Assembly (NCBI GenBank): GCA_002551355.1
Contig: NTHE01000030.1
Span: forward strand, 32,952-96,951
Length of the DNA: 64,000 nucleotides
Direction: 5' to 3'
Source: Streptomyces sp. man185
Lineage (GTDB): Bacteria > Actinomycetota > Actinomycetes > Streptomycetales > Streptomycetaceae
Shown here: piece by piece, positions 1-8,458 of the stretch
Layout of the letters: each line of letters begins with the position of its first letter
Numbering within the stretch: position 1 is the first letter of the stretch
The notes under the pieces: model-generated
Seen by the model: only the letters and a program-made list of their open reading frames with translations
The model's database searches: none
What the model was told of the DNA's origin: nothing
Made by a program: the position numbers and the translations under genes

Positions 1-545
1 CGCTCGCCGTCGGGCGTGGCGGCGGGCAGCAGGAGCAGGTCGGCCGCGTCGGCGCTCAGGACGGGCGGGGCGGTGCCGTCGAGCCGGTGGCCGCCCTCGG
101 CGGGGGTGGCGGTGAGGGTGCCGGGAGTGAGGGCGAGGGCGGCGGTAAGGGTCCCGGCGGCGATGGACCGGAGCAGGTCGCCGGTCCCCGGACCGACCGC
201 CCGCCCCAGCACCGCGCCGGTCAGCACCGTCGCGAGGTACGGGCCGGGCAGCGAGGCGTACGCGGCCTCCTCCAGGACCACGGCGAGGTCGAGGAGGCCC
301 CCGCCGGCACCTCCGTACGCCTCGGGCAGATGGATGCCGGTGAGCCCCTGTGCGGCGAGCGCCTTCCCGTGGGCGGGGCGCACGCCACAGGCGGCCGGGC
401 TCGCCGCGTCGAGGAGCTCGCGCACCTCGCCGGGGGGTACGGCGCGGGCGAGGCACCCCCGTACGGAGTGCGCCAGTGCGCGGTGCTCGTCGGTGATCCC
501 GATGCCGGTGCCGATAACCGTGCCGATACCTGTGCCGATGCCCAT
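1..545 (-). CDS. acyl-CoA dehydrogenase, 3' part beyond window
   Basis: The reading frame runs off the left edge, so only the N-terminal ~180 residues are visible. They match the alpha-helical N-terminal and start of the middle domain of FAD-dependent acyl-CoA dehydrogenases (segments GLTGIHLPEAYGGAGGG and EEAAYASLPGPYLAT). The family removes the alpha,beta hydrogens of an acyl-CoA thioester. The ATG at 545 is preceded by GGCGGAG at a good distance. Residues 2-14 are a run of GTGIGT-type repeats, which is odd for the family and may mean the true start lies slightly downstream. A perfect KstR-type operator lies about 45 bp upstream, so a role in steroid or side-chain beta-oxidation (FadE28/29-like) is inferred, not shown. 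Confidence 0.85.
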   Translation of the reverse strand, partial: MGIGTGIGTVIGTGIGITDEHRALAHSVRGCLARAVPPGEVRELLDAASPAACGVRPAHGKALAAQGLTGIHLPEAYGGAGGGLLDLAVVLEEAAYASLPGPYLATVLTGAVLGRAVGPGTGDLLRSIAAGTLTAALALTPGTLTATPAEGGHRLDGTAPPVLSADAADLLLLPAATPDGE

Positions 546-586
546 GCGCGTCTCCGCCGGTCGCAGCCACTGGAACGGCGAAAGAG

Positions 587-600
587 TAGAACACGTTTCA
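587..600. promoter_or_regulatory. KstR-type operator upstream of acyl-CoA dehydrogenase
   Basis: TAGAACACGTTTCA fits TnnAACnnGTTnnA, the published mycobacterial KstR operator, at all eight fixed positions. It sits between the divergent acyl-CoA dehydrogenase and MFS genes, closer to the former. The same motif recurs twice upstream of the kstR-like gene in this window. Confidence 0.7.
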
Positions 601-724
601 ATCTGACGGAAGGTCAGAAGGCGGTTCGGTCCGGACCGGAATAACGGCGCCGCCCAGAAGCGTTCACCCTGCACACACTTGGGGGGAGCCCGGGTGACCG
701 ACGGCTGCCCGGGAGGCCCCACGC

Positions 725-2233
725 ATGCGACGAACGCGACAGATACGGCACGCAGGGCAGCTCCCCGGGCCGCCGAAAGCGCGCTCCGGCCGCATCGTGC
801 CCGTCCTCGCCTTCGCGGGCATCACCGTCGCGGTCATGCAGACCCTGCTCGTCCCGGTCATCAAGGACCTGCCGGTCCTGCTCGGCACCGACCCGGCCAA
901 CGCCACCTGGGTGATGACCGCCACCCTGCTCGCGGGCGCCGTCTCGACCCCGATCATGGGACGGCTCGGCGACCTCTACGGCAAGCGGCGGATGCTGCTC
1001 GCCTCCCTCGCCGTCATGGTGATCGGCTCGCTGATCTGCGCCTCCACCGACGACCTGGTCGTGATGATCACCGGCCGCGCGCTCCAGGGCTTCGCCATGG
1101 GCGCCATCCCGCTCGGCATCGGGATCATGCGCGACGAGCTGCCGCGCGAGAAGCTCGGTTCGGCGATGGCCCTGATGAGCTCCTCCATCGGCGTGGGCGG
1201 CGGACTCGCGCTGCCCGCCGCCGCGCTGGTCGCCCAGCACGCCGACTGGCACGCGCTGTTCCTCGGGTCGGCCGGGCTCGGCCTGCTCGCGATGGCGCTC
1301 ACGTACGCCCTCGTCCCCGAGCCGCCGTTGCGCGCGCCCGGATCCTTCGACGTCGTCGGCGCCCTCGGGCTCTCGCTCGGCCTGGTCCTCCTGCTGCTGC
1401 CGGTCACCAAGGGCAGCGACTGGGGCTGGACCTCGGCGCCGACCCTCGGGCTGCTCGGCGCGTCCGTGGCCACCCTGGTGCTGTGGGGCCTGTTCGAGCT
1501 GCGCACCCCGGCGCCGCTGGTCGATCTGCGCACCACGGCCCGCCGTGAGGTGCTGCTCACCAACCTCGCCTCGATCATGGTCGGGGTCGCCTTCTACGCG
1601 GTCTCCCTGGTCCTGCCCCAACTGCTCCAGCTGCCCACGTCGACCGGTTACGGCCTCGGCCAGTCCATGGTGGTCGCTGGGCTCTGCGTGGCCCCGCTGG
1701 GCGTGACGATGATGTTCGTCGCCCCGCTCTACGCCCGGATCTCGGCCCGCCGCGGCCCCAAGGCCACGCTGATGCTCGGCATGCTGGTCATCGCCGTCGG
1801 TTACGGGGCCGGTCTCGGCCTGCTCTCCGCCGCCTGGCAGACCGTGCTGATCGCGGTGGTGCTCGGCGCCGGGATCGGCCTCGCCTACTCCTCGCTGCCG
1901 GCCCTGATCATCGGGGCCGTCGACCCGTCGGAGACCGGCGCGGCCAACGGCCTCAACACCCTGATGCGGTCCATCGGCACGTCGGTGTCGAGCGCGGTCA
2001 TCGGCATGGTGCTGGCCAACACCTCCGTGACGATGGGCTCGGTCCAGGTGCCGTCCATGGAGGGCTTCCGGATCTCGTTCCTGATCGCCACGGGCGCGGT
2101 GCTGATCGGCCTCGTGCTGGCGGCCTTCCTGCCCTCGCAGCGCCCGTCCGCGCACCCGGTGCTCCTGGCGAGCAGCGCGGACGACGCGAGCGCGGTCAGC
2201 GCACCGGAGCGTCGAACCGCGGCGCTGCCGTGA
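725..2233 (+). CDS. MFS drug:H+ antiporter (DHA2-like)
   Basis: 502 residues with many hydrophobic helices. The conserved motif-A region GRLGDLYGKRR follows the second helix, and a GRALQGFAMG segment marks the antiporter helix region. The protein is an inner-membrane exporter of unknown substrate, probably of the DHA2 (14-helix) group given its length. GGGAGG precedes the chosen ATG. Its last 38 bases overlap the convergent peptidase E gene. It is divergent from the acyl-CoA dehydrogenase and shares that intergenic region, so it could also respond to the KstR-type site, although the site is nearer the other gene. Confidence 0.9.
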   Translation: MRRTRQIRHAGQLPGPPKARSGRIVPVLAFAGITVAVMQTLLVPVIKDLPVLLGTDPANATWVMTATLLAGAVSTPIMGRLGDLYGKRRMLLASLAVMVIGSLICASTDDLVVMITGRALQGFAMGAIPLGIGIMRDELPREKLGSAMALMSSSIGVGGGLALPAAALVAQHADWHALFLGSAGLGLLAMALTYALVPEPPLRAPGSFDVVGALGLSLGLVLLLLPVTKGSDWGWTSAPTLGLLGASVATLVLWGLFELRTPAPLVDLRTTARREVLLTNLASIMVGVAFYAVSLVLPQLLQLPTSTGYGLGQSMVVAGLCVAPLGVTMMFVAPLYARISARRGPKATLMLGMLVIAVGYGAGLGLLSAAWQTVLIAVVLGAGIGLAYSSLPALIIGAVDPSETGAANGLNTLMRSIGTSVSSAVIGMVLANTSVTMGSVQVPSMEGFRISFLIATGAVLIGLVLAAFLPSQRPSAHPVLLASSADDASAVSAPERRTAALP

Positions 2234-2924
2234 GCAGCCGGGACACGTCGGACCCCGGCAACAGCTCCTGAGGCTCGGCCGCGCGGGAGAACAGCCGGGC
2301 GGGGCGGGCGCCCTGGACGTTGGCCAGGTCGCCGTCGACGCGGAGCCAGGAGCCCTCGCGCAGCCCGAGCACGGGTACGTCGTTCTCCTCCAGGAACTCG
2401 GTGAGACGCTCCTCGCGGGTCTCGCCCTTGTGGGTGCTGTCCGGGTCCGGGTCCAGATAGTGCGGGTTGATCTGGAACGGGACCAGACCCAGCGTCTCGA
2501 AGGACGGCGGCTGCACGATGGGCATGTCGTTGGACGTGCGCAGGGTCGGGGCGGCCATGTTGGTCCCCGCGCTCGCGCCCATGTAGGGCAGCCCGTCCCG
2601 TACCGCGTCGCGCACGGCCTCGCGCAGGCCGGTGCGGTAGAGGGCGCTGAGCAGCCGGAAGGAGTTGCCGCCGCCGATGAACACGGCTTCGGACGCGGCG
2701 AGTTCGGCGACCGGGTCGGGGTTCTCGTGGACGCCGCGCACGGTGATGCCGGACGGCTCCAGGGCCTCGCGGACCCGGGCGGTGTACGCGGCGTGGTCGG
2801 CGAGCGCGTACGGGACGAAGGCGAGTCGCGCGTTCGCGGGGAGGAACGCGGTGACGGTGTCCAGGGCGTGTTCCAGGTAACCGCAGCCGTACTGGGTGGA
2901 GTTGGAGAGCAGCAGCAGATTCAC
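2196..2924 (-). CDS. pepE: peptidase E (alpha-aspartyl dipeptidase)
   Basis: 242 residues, close to the usual length of S51 dipeptidase E, which cleaves dipeptides with N-terminal aspartate in the cytoplasm. The nucleophile is Ser118 in GASAG. His155 (INPHYLD) and Asp133 (SNDMP) occupy the positions of the Salmonella PepE triad Ser120/His157/Asp135 with a constant offset of two, which is strong support. It lies just downstream of the IclR gene on the same strand. With the nearby M20 peptidase it suggests a peptide or amidated-amino-acid catabolic locus. The 3' end overlaps the MFS gene. Confidence 0.92.
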   Translation of the reverse strand: MNLLLLSNSTQYGCGYLEHALDTVTAFLPANARLAFVPYALADHAAYTARVREALEPSGITVRGVHENPDPVAELAASEAVFIGGGNSFRLLSALYRTGLREAVRDAVRDGLPYMGASAGTNMAAPTLRTSNDMPIVQPPSFETLGLVPFQINPHYLDPDPDSTHKGETREERLTEFLEENDVPVLGLREGSWLRVDGDLANVQGARPARLFSRAAEPQELLPGSDVSRLLTAAPRFDAPVR

Positions 2925-2959
2925 GGGGTTCCTCGGGTACGTCGGGCGGATCGGGTCGG

Positions 2960-3793
2960 TCAGGTGGTGCGGGGGCGCCGGGCGCGGGACTTCGGCCGCT
3001 GCGGCGGGTGGGTGAGGCGCTGCTCCAGCAGCTGGGCCGCGTGGCGCAGCGCGTCGAGCCGGTCCTCGGGAGCCCCCTGGAACCGGTCCTCTCCGCCGCC
3101 GAGGCTGAGACTTCCGTACGGTTCGCGCCCCAGGAACACCGGTACGGCGACGGTGGCGATCCCGGTGTCGTACTCGCCGACCGTCCAGGCGTAGCCCTGG
3201 GCCCGGATCGTCAGGAACTCCCGCTCCAGCAGGTCCGGATCGGTGACGGTGCGGTCCGTGAAGCGCGCCATGGGGCGGCCCCGGAAGAGCCGGTGGCGCT
3301 GCTCGTCGGGCAGACAGGCGTAGTACGACTTACTGGTCGCCCCCGCGTGGGCCGGGTAGAGCTCGCCGACCAGCGGGTAGTAGCGCAGCGGTCCGGTCTC
3401 GCCCTCCTCGGCGGCCACGCAGCGCATGTGGAAGTTGTCGGGCAGGCAGAACAGGACCGTGTCGCCGGTGGTCCGGCGCAGCTCCTCCAGGACCGGACCG
3501 GCCAGCAGCTCCAGCGAGCCCGAGCGCTCCCAGAGCCGGCCGAGCCGCAGCACGGCGGGGCCGATGCGGTAGCGGCGGGTGGCGGGATCGGAGACCAGGA
3601 AGCCCCGGCCTGCCAGGGTGGCGAGCAGCCGCTGGGCGACGGAGGTGTCCCAGCCGAACTCCTCGGCCACCTCCGTGACGCCCCAGTCGGGCCGCGTGCG
3701 CTCGAAGGCGAGCAGCACCAGGAGTGCCCGGTCGACGGTTTGCAGCGCCCCGGCGGGCGTTCGCCGGTCCAGATCGAATTCGGCCATCGTCAT
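2960..3793 (-). CDS. IclR-family transcriptional regulator
   Basis: 277 residues with an N-terminal winged helix (about 15-75, VTEVAEEFGWDTSVAQRLLATLAGRGFL) and a C-terminal IclR effector domain (LRRTTGDTVLFCL, ending GSLSLGG). IclR proteins are usually local regulators that respond to small carboxylic metabolites. The start could be 3793 or the second ATG at 3787. It is divergent from the DUF1177/NCS1/M20 operon and upstream of pepE on the same strand, so it is the obvious candidate controller of both. I see no unambiguous IclR operator in the 142-bp divergent spacer. Confidence 0.9.
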   Translation of the reverse strand: MTMAEFDLDRRTPAGALQTVDRALLVLLAFERTRPDWGVTEVAEEFGWDTSVAQRLLATLAGRGFLVSDPATRRYRIGPAVLRLGRLWERSGSLELLAGPVLEELRRTTGDTVLFCLPDNFHMRCVAAEEGETGPLRYYPLVGELYPAHAGATSKSYYACLPDEQRHRLFRGRPMARFTDRTVTDPDLLEREFLTIRAQGYAWTVGEYDTGIATVAVPVFLGREPYGSLSLGGGEDRFQGAPEDRLDALRHAAQLLEQRLTHPPQRPKSRARRPRTT

Positions 3794-3935
3794 CTCACCA
3801 TTCAGACTGCGATTGCAGATAACGGGAAACAGTTGCGCTCAACGCTATCCGATCCCGAATGTTGCCTCAGCACCCCGCCCCGCGCTCTCCCCCGACGAGC
3901 GCCGGGCGGGTGTCAGGATCAGGAGAAAAGCCCCC

Positions 3936-4889
3936 ATGTTGAAGTACGTACTGGACATCGTCGAGCTGCTGGACGATCCCCAGGTCACTGGCAAGACGGT
4001 CGTCGAGTACCTCGACGCCGCAGCGGGGGCCGAGGGCTCGTCCGCACAGGTCACCACCGTCACGGGTGACCAGGGCTCGACGGACTTCGTGCTCGTCCGC
4101 ATCCCCGGCTCCCGCGGCCGGACGGCGGGCGGCAGCGCCCGCACCCTCGGTGTGGTGGGCCGGCTCGGCGGTCTCGGCGCCCGGCCCGAGGTGACCGGAC
4201 TGGTCTCCGACGCCGACGGCGCGGCCTGTGCCGTCGCCACTGCGGCCAAGCTGCTCGACATGCGCCGTCGCGGCGATGCGCTGCCCGGTGACGTGATCGT
4301 CGCCACCCACATCTGCCCGGACGCGCCGACCGAGCCGCACGACCCGGTGCCGTTCATGGGCTCGCCCGTGGACATCGCCACCATGAACCGGCACGAGGTG
4401 ACCGCCGACATGGAGGCCGTGCTCTCCATCGACACCACCAAGGGCAACCGGATCATCAACCACAAGGGCCTGGCCCTGTCGCCCACCGTCAAGGAGGGCT
4501 GGGTACTCCGGGTCAGCGAGCAGCTCGGCGAGCTGCTGGCCGTGGTGACCGGTGAGCCGTTGGTCACATACCCGGTGACCACCCAGGACATCACGCCGTA
4601 CGGTAACGGTGCACACCACATCAATTCGATCCTCCAGCCCGCCATCGCGACCGCGGCTCCGGTCGTCGGTCTCGCGGTCACCTCGGCCGCCGCGGTGCCG
4701 GGCTGCCAGACGGGCGCGAGTCACGAGAGCGACATCGCGTCCGCCGCCCGCTACGCCGTGGAAGTCGCCAAGGGCTTCGGCGCCGGGAATCTGGACTTCC
4801 ACGACGCCGTGGAGTTCGACAACCTCGTCAACCGCTACGGGTCGCTGACTCACCTCCAGACCCTCGGCCGCACCACCCAGGAGTCCTGA
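3936..4889 (+). CDS. DUF1177 family protein
   Basis: 317 residues. The start is the ATG at 3936, with AGGAGA 10 bases upstream. The protein contains histidine/acidic segments (VIVATHICPDAPTEPHDPVPF, MEAVLSIDTTKGNRI, GCQTGASHESDIASA) that could bind metal or a small substrate, but no catalytic role is established that I know of. It matches what I recall of DUF1177, often encoded with permeases and peptidases. It is the first gene of a translationally coupled operon: its TGA overlaps the ATG of the permease by one base. An amidohydrolase-like step acting before the M20 peptidase is a guess. Confidence 0.8.
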   Translation: MLKYVLDIVELLDDPQVTGKTVVEYLDAAAGAEGSSAQVTTVTGDQGSTDFVLVRIPGSRGRTAGGSARTLGVVGRLGGLGARPEVTGLVSDADGAACAVATAAKLLDMRRRGDALPGDVIVATHICPDAPTEPHDPVPFMGSPVDIATMNRHEVTADMEAVLSIDTTKGNRIINHKGLALSPTVKEGWVLRVSEQLGELLAVVTGEPLVTYPVTTQDITPYGNGAHHINSILQPAIATAAPVVGLAVTSAAAVPGCQTGASHESDIASAARYAVEVAKGFGAGNLDFHDAVEFDNLVNRYGSLTHLQTLGRTTQES

Positions 4890-6283
4890 TGGCATCCGCC
4901 CACCGGGCCGACGCCACGGCCCCCGAAGCCAAGAGCATCGGCAGCGACGACTACTCCCTCTCGCGGGTCCCGCGCGACAAGCGCTTCGGCTTCTGGTCCA
5001 TGCTCCTGCAATGGCTGGCCCAGTCCGGCTCGATCTCCCAGTTCACGCTGGGCGCCACCATCGGCGTCGGCATGACCTTCGGGGACGCCTTCCTCGCCTT
5101 CACGCTCGGCGCGGTGATCCTGGAGATCGTGATCTTCGCGATCGGTCTGGCCGGCATGCGCGAGGGTCTGGCGACCCCGATGCTCACCCGCTGGACGGGC
5201 TTCGGCCGCAACGGTTCGGCGCTGGTCAGCTTCGTCATCGCGGTCAGCCTGGTCGGCTGGTTCGGCGTCCAGAACACGATCTTCGGGGACAGCGTCTCGG
5301 CGCTGGTCGGCGGACCGTCCTGGATGTGGTGCGTGATCGCGGGCATCGCCATCACCGCCCTGGTGATCTTCGGCTTCCGGTACATGGCCCTGTTCGCCAA
5401 GATCGTCACCCCGCTGTTCTTCGGCATGGTCGCCTGGTCGATCATCACGACGCTGAACGATCACTCGGTCAGTGAGCTGATCAGCTCGCCGCCGCCCGGC
5501 GAGGCCATCCCGCTGGCCGTCGCCGCCACCGCCATCGCGGGCGGTTACATGACCGGCGCGATCGTCTCCCCGGAGATGACCCGCTACAACAGGAAGGGCT
5601 CGCACGTCTTCGTGCAGAGCGCCTCCTCGATGATCCTGTCCGAGTACATCGTCGGCATGGTCGGTGTGCTGCTCGGTCACCTGGTGAAGTCGAGCGATGT
5701 GTCCCACATCGTGCTCTCCACCTCAGGCGCCTTCGGTGTGATGGTGGTCCTGATGTCCACCGCGAAGATCAACGACTGGAACCTGTACGGTTCCTCGCTC
5801 GGCGTCGTCAACTTCTTCCAGGTCGTCTTCCGCAAGCGGCTGCACCGCGGCGTGGTCACCGTCGTCCTCGGCATCGCCGGCACGCTCCTGTCCGCGGTCG
5901 GCATCATGACCCACTTCACGGAGTTCCTCTCCCTGCTGGGCGTGATGATCCCGCCGATCGGCGGCATCATCGTCGCCGAGTACTGGGTCGTGAAGCGGAT
6001 GCGCAAGCCGCTGGACGACACCCGCGAGGCGGAGACGCTGCCGCCGACCTCGCCCACCTGGGTGCCGATGTCCCTGGTCATCTGGATCGTGGCCTTCTGT
6101 GTCGGCAAGTTCTACGACGGCGGCATCCCGGCCCTCAACTCACTGGCCACCGCCTTCCTGCTGTACTGCGCCCTCGGCCTGCTGGGCTGGGTCAAGCCGT
6201 ACGGCACCTCCACCCTGGACGACGAGGAGGGGACCGCCTCCGCCCCCGCCGCCCGCACGACCACCCCGGCAGGAGCAGCATGA
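4889..6283 (+). CDS. NCS1-family permease (cytosine/purine/hydantoin type)
   Basis: 464 residues with about 12 hydrophobic helices. The N-terminal pattern (SRVPRDKRFGFWSMLLQWLAQSGSISQFTLG) and the later SPEMTRYNR segment are typical of the nucleobase:cation symporter-1 family (CodB/Mhp1 type). These import cytosine, purines, allantoin or hydantoins across the inner membrane. The ATG overlaps the DUF1177 stop and the TGA overlaps the M20 start, so the three genes are coupled. Partnership with peptidases points to a cyclic ureide, hydantoin or cyclic dipeptide rather than cytosine, but this is inferred. Confidence 0.88.
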   Translation: MASAHRADATAPEAKSIGSDDYSLSRVPRDKRFGFWSMLLQWLAQSGSISQFTLGATIGVGMTFGDAFLAFTLGAVILEIVIFAIGLAGMREGLATPMLTRWTGFGRNGSALVSFVIAVSLVGWFGVQNTIFGDSVSALVGGPSWMWCVIAGIAITALVIFGFRYMALFAKIVTPLFFGMVAWSIITTLNDHSVSELISSPPPGEAIPLAVAATAIAGGYMTGAIVSPEMTRYNRKGSHVFVQSASSMILSEYIVGMVGVLLGHLVKSSDVSHIVLSTSGAFGVMVVLMSTAKINDWNLYGSSLGVVNFFQVVFRKRLHRGVVTVVLGIAGTLLSAVGIMTHFTEFLSLLGVMIPPIGGIIVAEYWVVKRMRKPLDDTREAETLPPTSPTWVPMSLVIWIVAFCVGKFYDGGIPALNSLATAFLLYCALGLLGWVKPYGTSTLDDEEGTASAPAARTTTPAGAA

Positions 6284-7587
6284 CCCTCGTCCCCGCCTCC
6301 GAGCAGGCCCAGACCGAGGTCGTGGACCTCTGCGCCGAACTGATCCGGTTCGACACCTCCAACCCGACCAGCGACGAACGCGCCGCCGCCGACTGGGTCG
6401 TGGACCGCCTCGCCGAGGTGGGCATCGCGTCCGAACTGGTCGAGTCCGCCCCGGGCCGGGCCAGCGTCATCGCCCGTATCGCCGGGGGCGACCCCACCCG
6501 CGGCGCCCTGCTGGTCCACGGCCACCTGGACGTCGTGCCCGCCGACGCCTCCGAGTGGCAGGTCCCGCCGTTCTCGGGCGAGATCCGCGACGGCTACCTC
6601 TGGGGCCGGGGCGCGATCGACATGAAGGACACGGTGGCGGTCATGCTCGCCACCGCCCGGCACTTCGCCCGCACCGGCACGCAGCCGGCCCGCGACGTGG
6701 TGCTCGCCTTCCTCGCCGACGAGGAGGCGGGCGGCAAGTTCGGCGCCCACTGGCTGGTGGAGCACCGGCCCGACCTCTTCTCCGGGGTCACCGAGGCGAT
6801 CGGCGAGGGCGGCGGCTTCTCCTTCGCCCTCGACGACACGCGCCGGCTGTACCCGATCGAGAACGCCCAGCGCGGCATGGCCTGGATGGAGCTCACCGCG
6901 AACGGCCGGGCCGGGCACGGCTCGTCGCCCAACGACGAGAACGCGGTCACCGACCTCGCCGAGTCGCTCACCCGGATCGGCCGCGAGACCTTCCCGATCC
7001 GGCTGATCGAACCGGTCCGCGCCCTGCTGGAGGAGGCCGCCCGGCTCTACGGCGTCGAGTTCGACGAGAACGACATCGAGTCGAGCCTCGCCCGCCTGGG
7101 CCCGGTCGCGGACTTCATGCAGGTGGTGCTCCGCAACTCGGCGAACCCCACCATGTTCACCGCCGGCTACCAGACCAACGTCATCCCCGGGAAGGCCACC
7201 GCCCGCGTCGACGGCCGGTTCCTCCCCGGTCACGAGCAGGAACTGATCGACACGATCGACCGGCTCCTGCTCCCCTCCGTCAGCCGTGAGTGGGTCAACC
7301 ACGACATCGCGATGGAGACGACGTTCGACGGCCCGCTGGTCGACGCGATGTGCGACGCCGTCCGCGCCGAGGACCCGGACGGCCACCCGGTCCCGTACTG
7401 CAACCCGGGTGGCACCGACGCCAAGGCCTTCACCCACCTGGGCATCCGCTGCTTCGGCTTCAAGGGCCTGAAGCTCCCGCACGACCTGGACTACGGCCGC
7501 CTCTTCCACGGCGTGGACGAGCGTGTCCCGCTGGAGGGCCTGCGCTTCGGCGTCCGCGTCATGACCCGACTCTGGCAGAGCTGCTGA
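6280..7587 (+). CDS. M20-family metallopeptidase
   Basis: 435 residues, a full-length M20/ArgE/DapE-type di-zinc hydrolase. Metal ligands are visible: His82 and Asp84 in GHLDVVPA, Asp114 in GRGAIDMKD, and Glu148/Glu149 in DEEAGG. A late His lies in KLPHDLDYGRLFHGVDE. Members hydrolyse dipeptides, N-acyl or N-carbamoyl amino acids in the cytoplasm. It starts inside the permease gene (ATGA overlap) and ends the operon, which closes with a strong hairpin at 7640-7668. It probably completes breakdown of whatever the NCS1 permease imports. Confidence 0.9.
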   Translation: MTLVPASEQAQTEVVDLCAELIRFDTSNPTSDERAAADWVVDRLAEVGIASELVESAPGRASVIARIAGGDPTRGALLVHGHLDVVPADASEWQVPPFSGEIRDGYLWGRGAIDMKDTVAVMLATARHFARTGTQPARDVVLAFLADEEAGGKFGAHWLVEHRPDLFSGVTEAIGEGGGFSFALDDTRRLYPIENAQRGMAWMELTANGRAGHGSSPNDENAVTDLAESLTRIGRETFPIRLIEPVRALLEEAARLYGVEFDENDIESSLARLGPVADFMQVVLRNSANPTMFTAGYQTNVIPGKATARVDGRFLPGHEQELIDTIDRLLLPSVSREWVNHDIAMETTFDGPLVDAMCDAVRAEDPDGHPVPYCNPGGTDAKAFTHLGIRCFGFKGLKLPHDLDYGRLFHGVDERVPLEGLRFGVRVMTRLWQSC

Positions 7588-7639
7588 CCCGAGCGCACAG
7601 TTCTGCCGGGGACGCCCGGACCCGGGCTCACCCCACGTG

Positions 7640-7668
7640 CGCCCCCGCCGATCCTTCCGGCGGGGGCG
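7640..7668 (+). terminator. rho-independent-type hairpin after the M20 operon
   Basis: An inverted repeat of 11-12 G/C pairs (GCCCCCGCCG / CGGCGGGGGC) surrounds a short ATCCTTC loop, about 50 bp after the M20 stop. There is no U-tract, as is usual in streptomycetes. Confidence 0.65.
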
Positions 7669-7730
7669 TACGGCACGATGGGTCGCCGTCCCAGCCGTCG
7701 TAGGCACCCCGCCCCACCTGGAGGAACCCC

Positions 7731-8423
7731 GTGACCGCCGAGTCCGCCGCCGCGTCCGCGGCTTCCGCTTCCGCCGCCGGACCCGCCGGACCCGAGCCGG
7801 AGATCCTCGCCGCGTTCGAGGCCGCCAAGGGCTTCATGCCGGTCCACGAGGGCCTCGCCCTGTACGCCGCCGCCACCGAGGCCGGCGCGCTCGGGCTGCC
7901 GCTGCTGGAGGTGGGCACGTACTGCGGGCGCTCCGCCATCCTGCTCGCGGACGCGGCCCGGGCGGCCGGGGTGAGCGCGCTCACCGTCGACCACCACCGG
8001 GGCAGCGAGGAGCAGCAGCCCGGCTGGGAGTACCACGACCCGAGCGTGGTGGACCCGGAGGTCGGGCTGATGGACACCCTGCCGACGTTCCGCCGCACCC
8101 TGCGCCGGGCCGGCCTGGAGGACCACGTGGTGGCGCTCGTCGGGCGTTCCCCGCAGGTAGCCGCCGTATGGAACGGGCCGCTCGGGCTGGTCTTCATCGA
8201 CGGCGGGCACACCGACGAGCACGCGAGCGCCGACTACGAGGGCTGGGCCCCGCATGTCGCCGAAGGCGGCCTGCTGGTGATCCACGACGTGTTCCCCGAC
8301 CCGGCCGACGGCGGGCAGGCCCCGTACCGGATCCACCAGCGGGCGCTGGCCTCCGGGGCGTTCACCGAGGTTTCGGTGACGGACTCGCTGCGCGTGCTGC
8401 GCCGCACGGGGGCCGGGATCTGA
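7731..8423 (+). CDS. class I SAM-dependent methyltransferase (Methyltransf_24 type)
   Basis: 230 residues with a GTG start and GGAGG eight bases upstream. The SAM-binding motif I region reads LEVGTYCGRSAILLADAA. A later FIDGGHTDEHASADYEGW segment is typical of the Methyltransf_24 class that acts on sugars or small molecules. The substrate cannot be read from the sequence. It is followed within 40 bp by the amidase gene on the same strand, although the two functions are not obviously linked. Confidence 0.85.
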   Translation: MTAESAAASAASASAAGPAGPEPEILAAFEAAKGFMPVHEGLALYAAATEAGALGLPLLEVGTYCGRSAILLADAARAAGVSALTVDHHRGSEEQQPGWEYHDPSVVDPEVGLMDTLPTFRRTLRRAGLEDHVVALVGRSPQVAAVWNGPLGLVFIDGGHTDEHASADYEGWAPHVAEGGLLVIHDVFPDPADGGQAPYRIHQRALASGAFTEVSVTDSLRVLRRTGAGI

Positions 8424-8458
8424 GCCGTCCGCACGGAGCGGGTGGGTAGCATCGCCGC

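Noticed and set aside
1..545. Calling the acyl-CoA dehydrogenase FadE28 or FadE29
   Set aside because: Only the N-terminal part is in the window and the operator alone does not distinguish subfamilies.
614..2155. Long minus-strand frame opposite the MFS gene
   Set aside because: It is low-complexity and rich in Arg/Gln/Asp/His with no start signal; the membrane-protein frame on the other strand is clearly the real gene.
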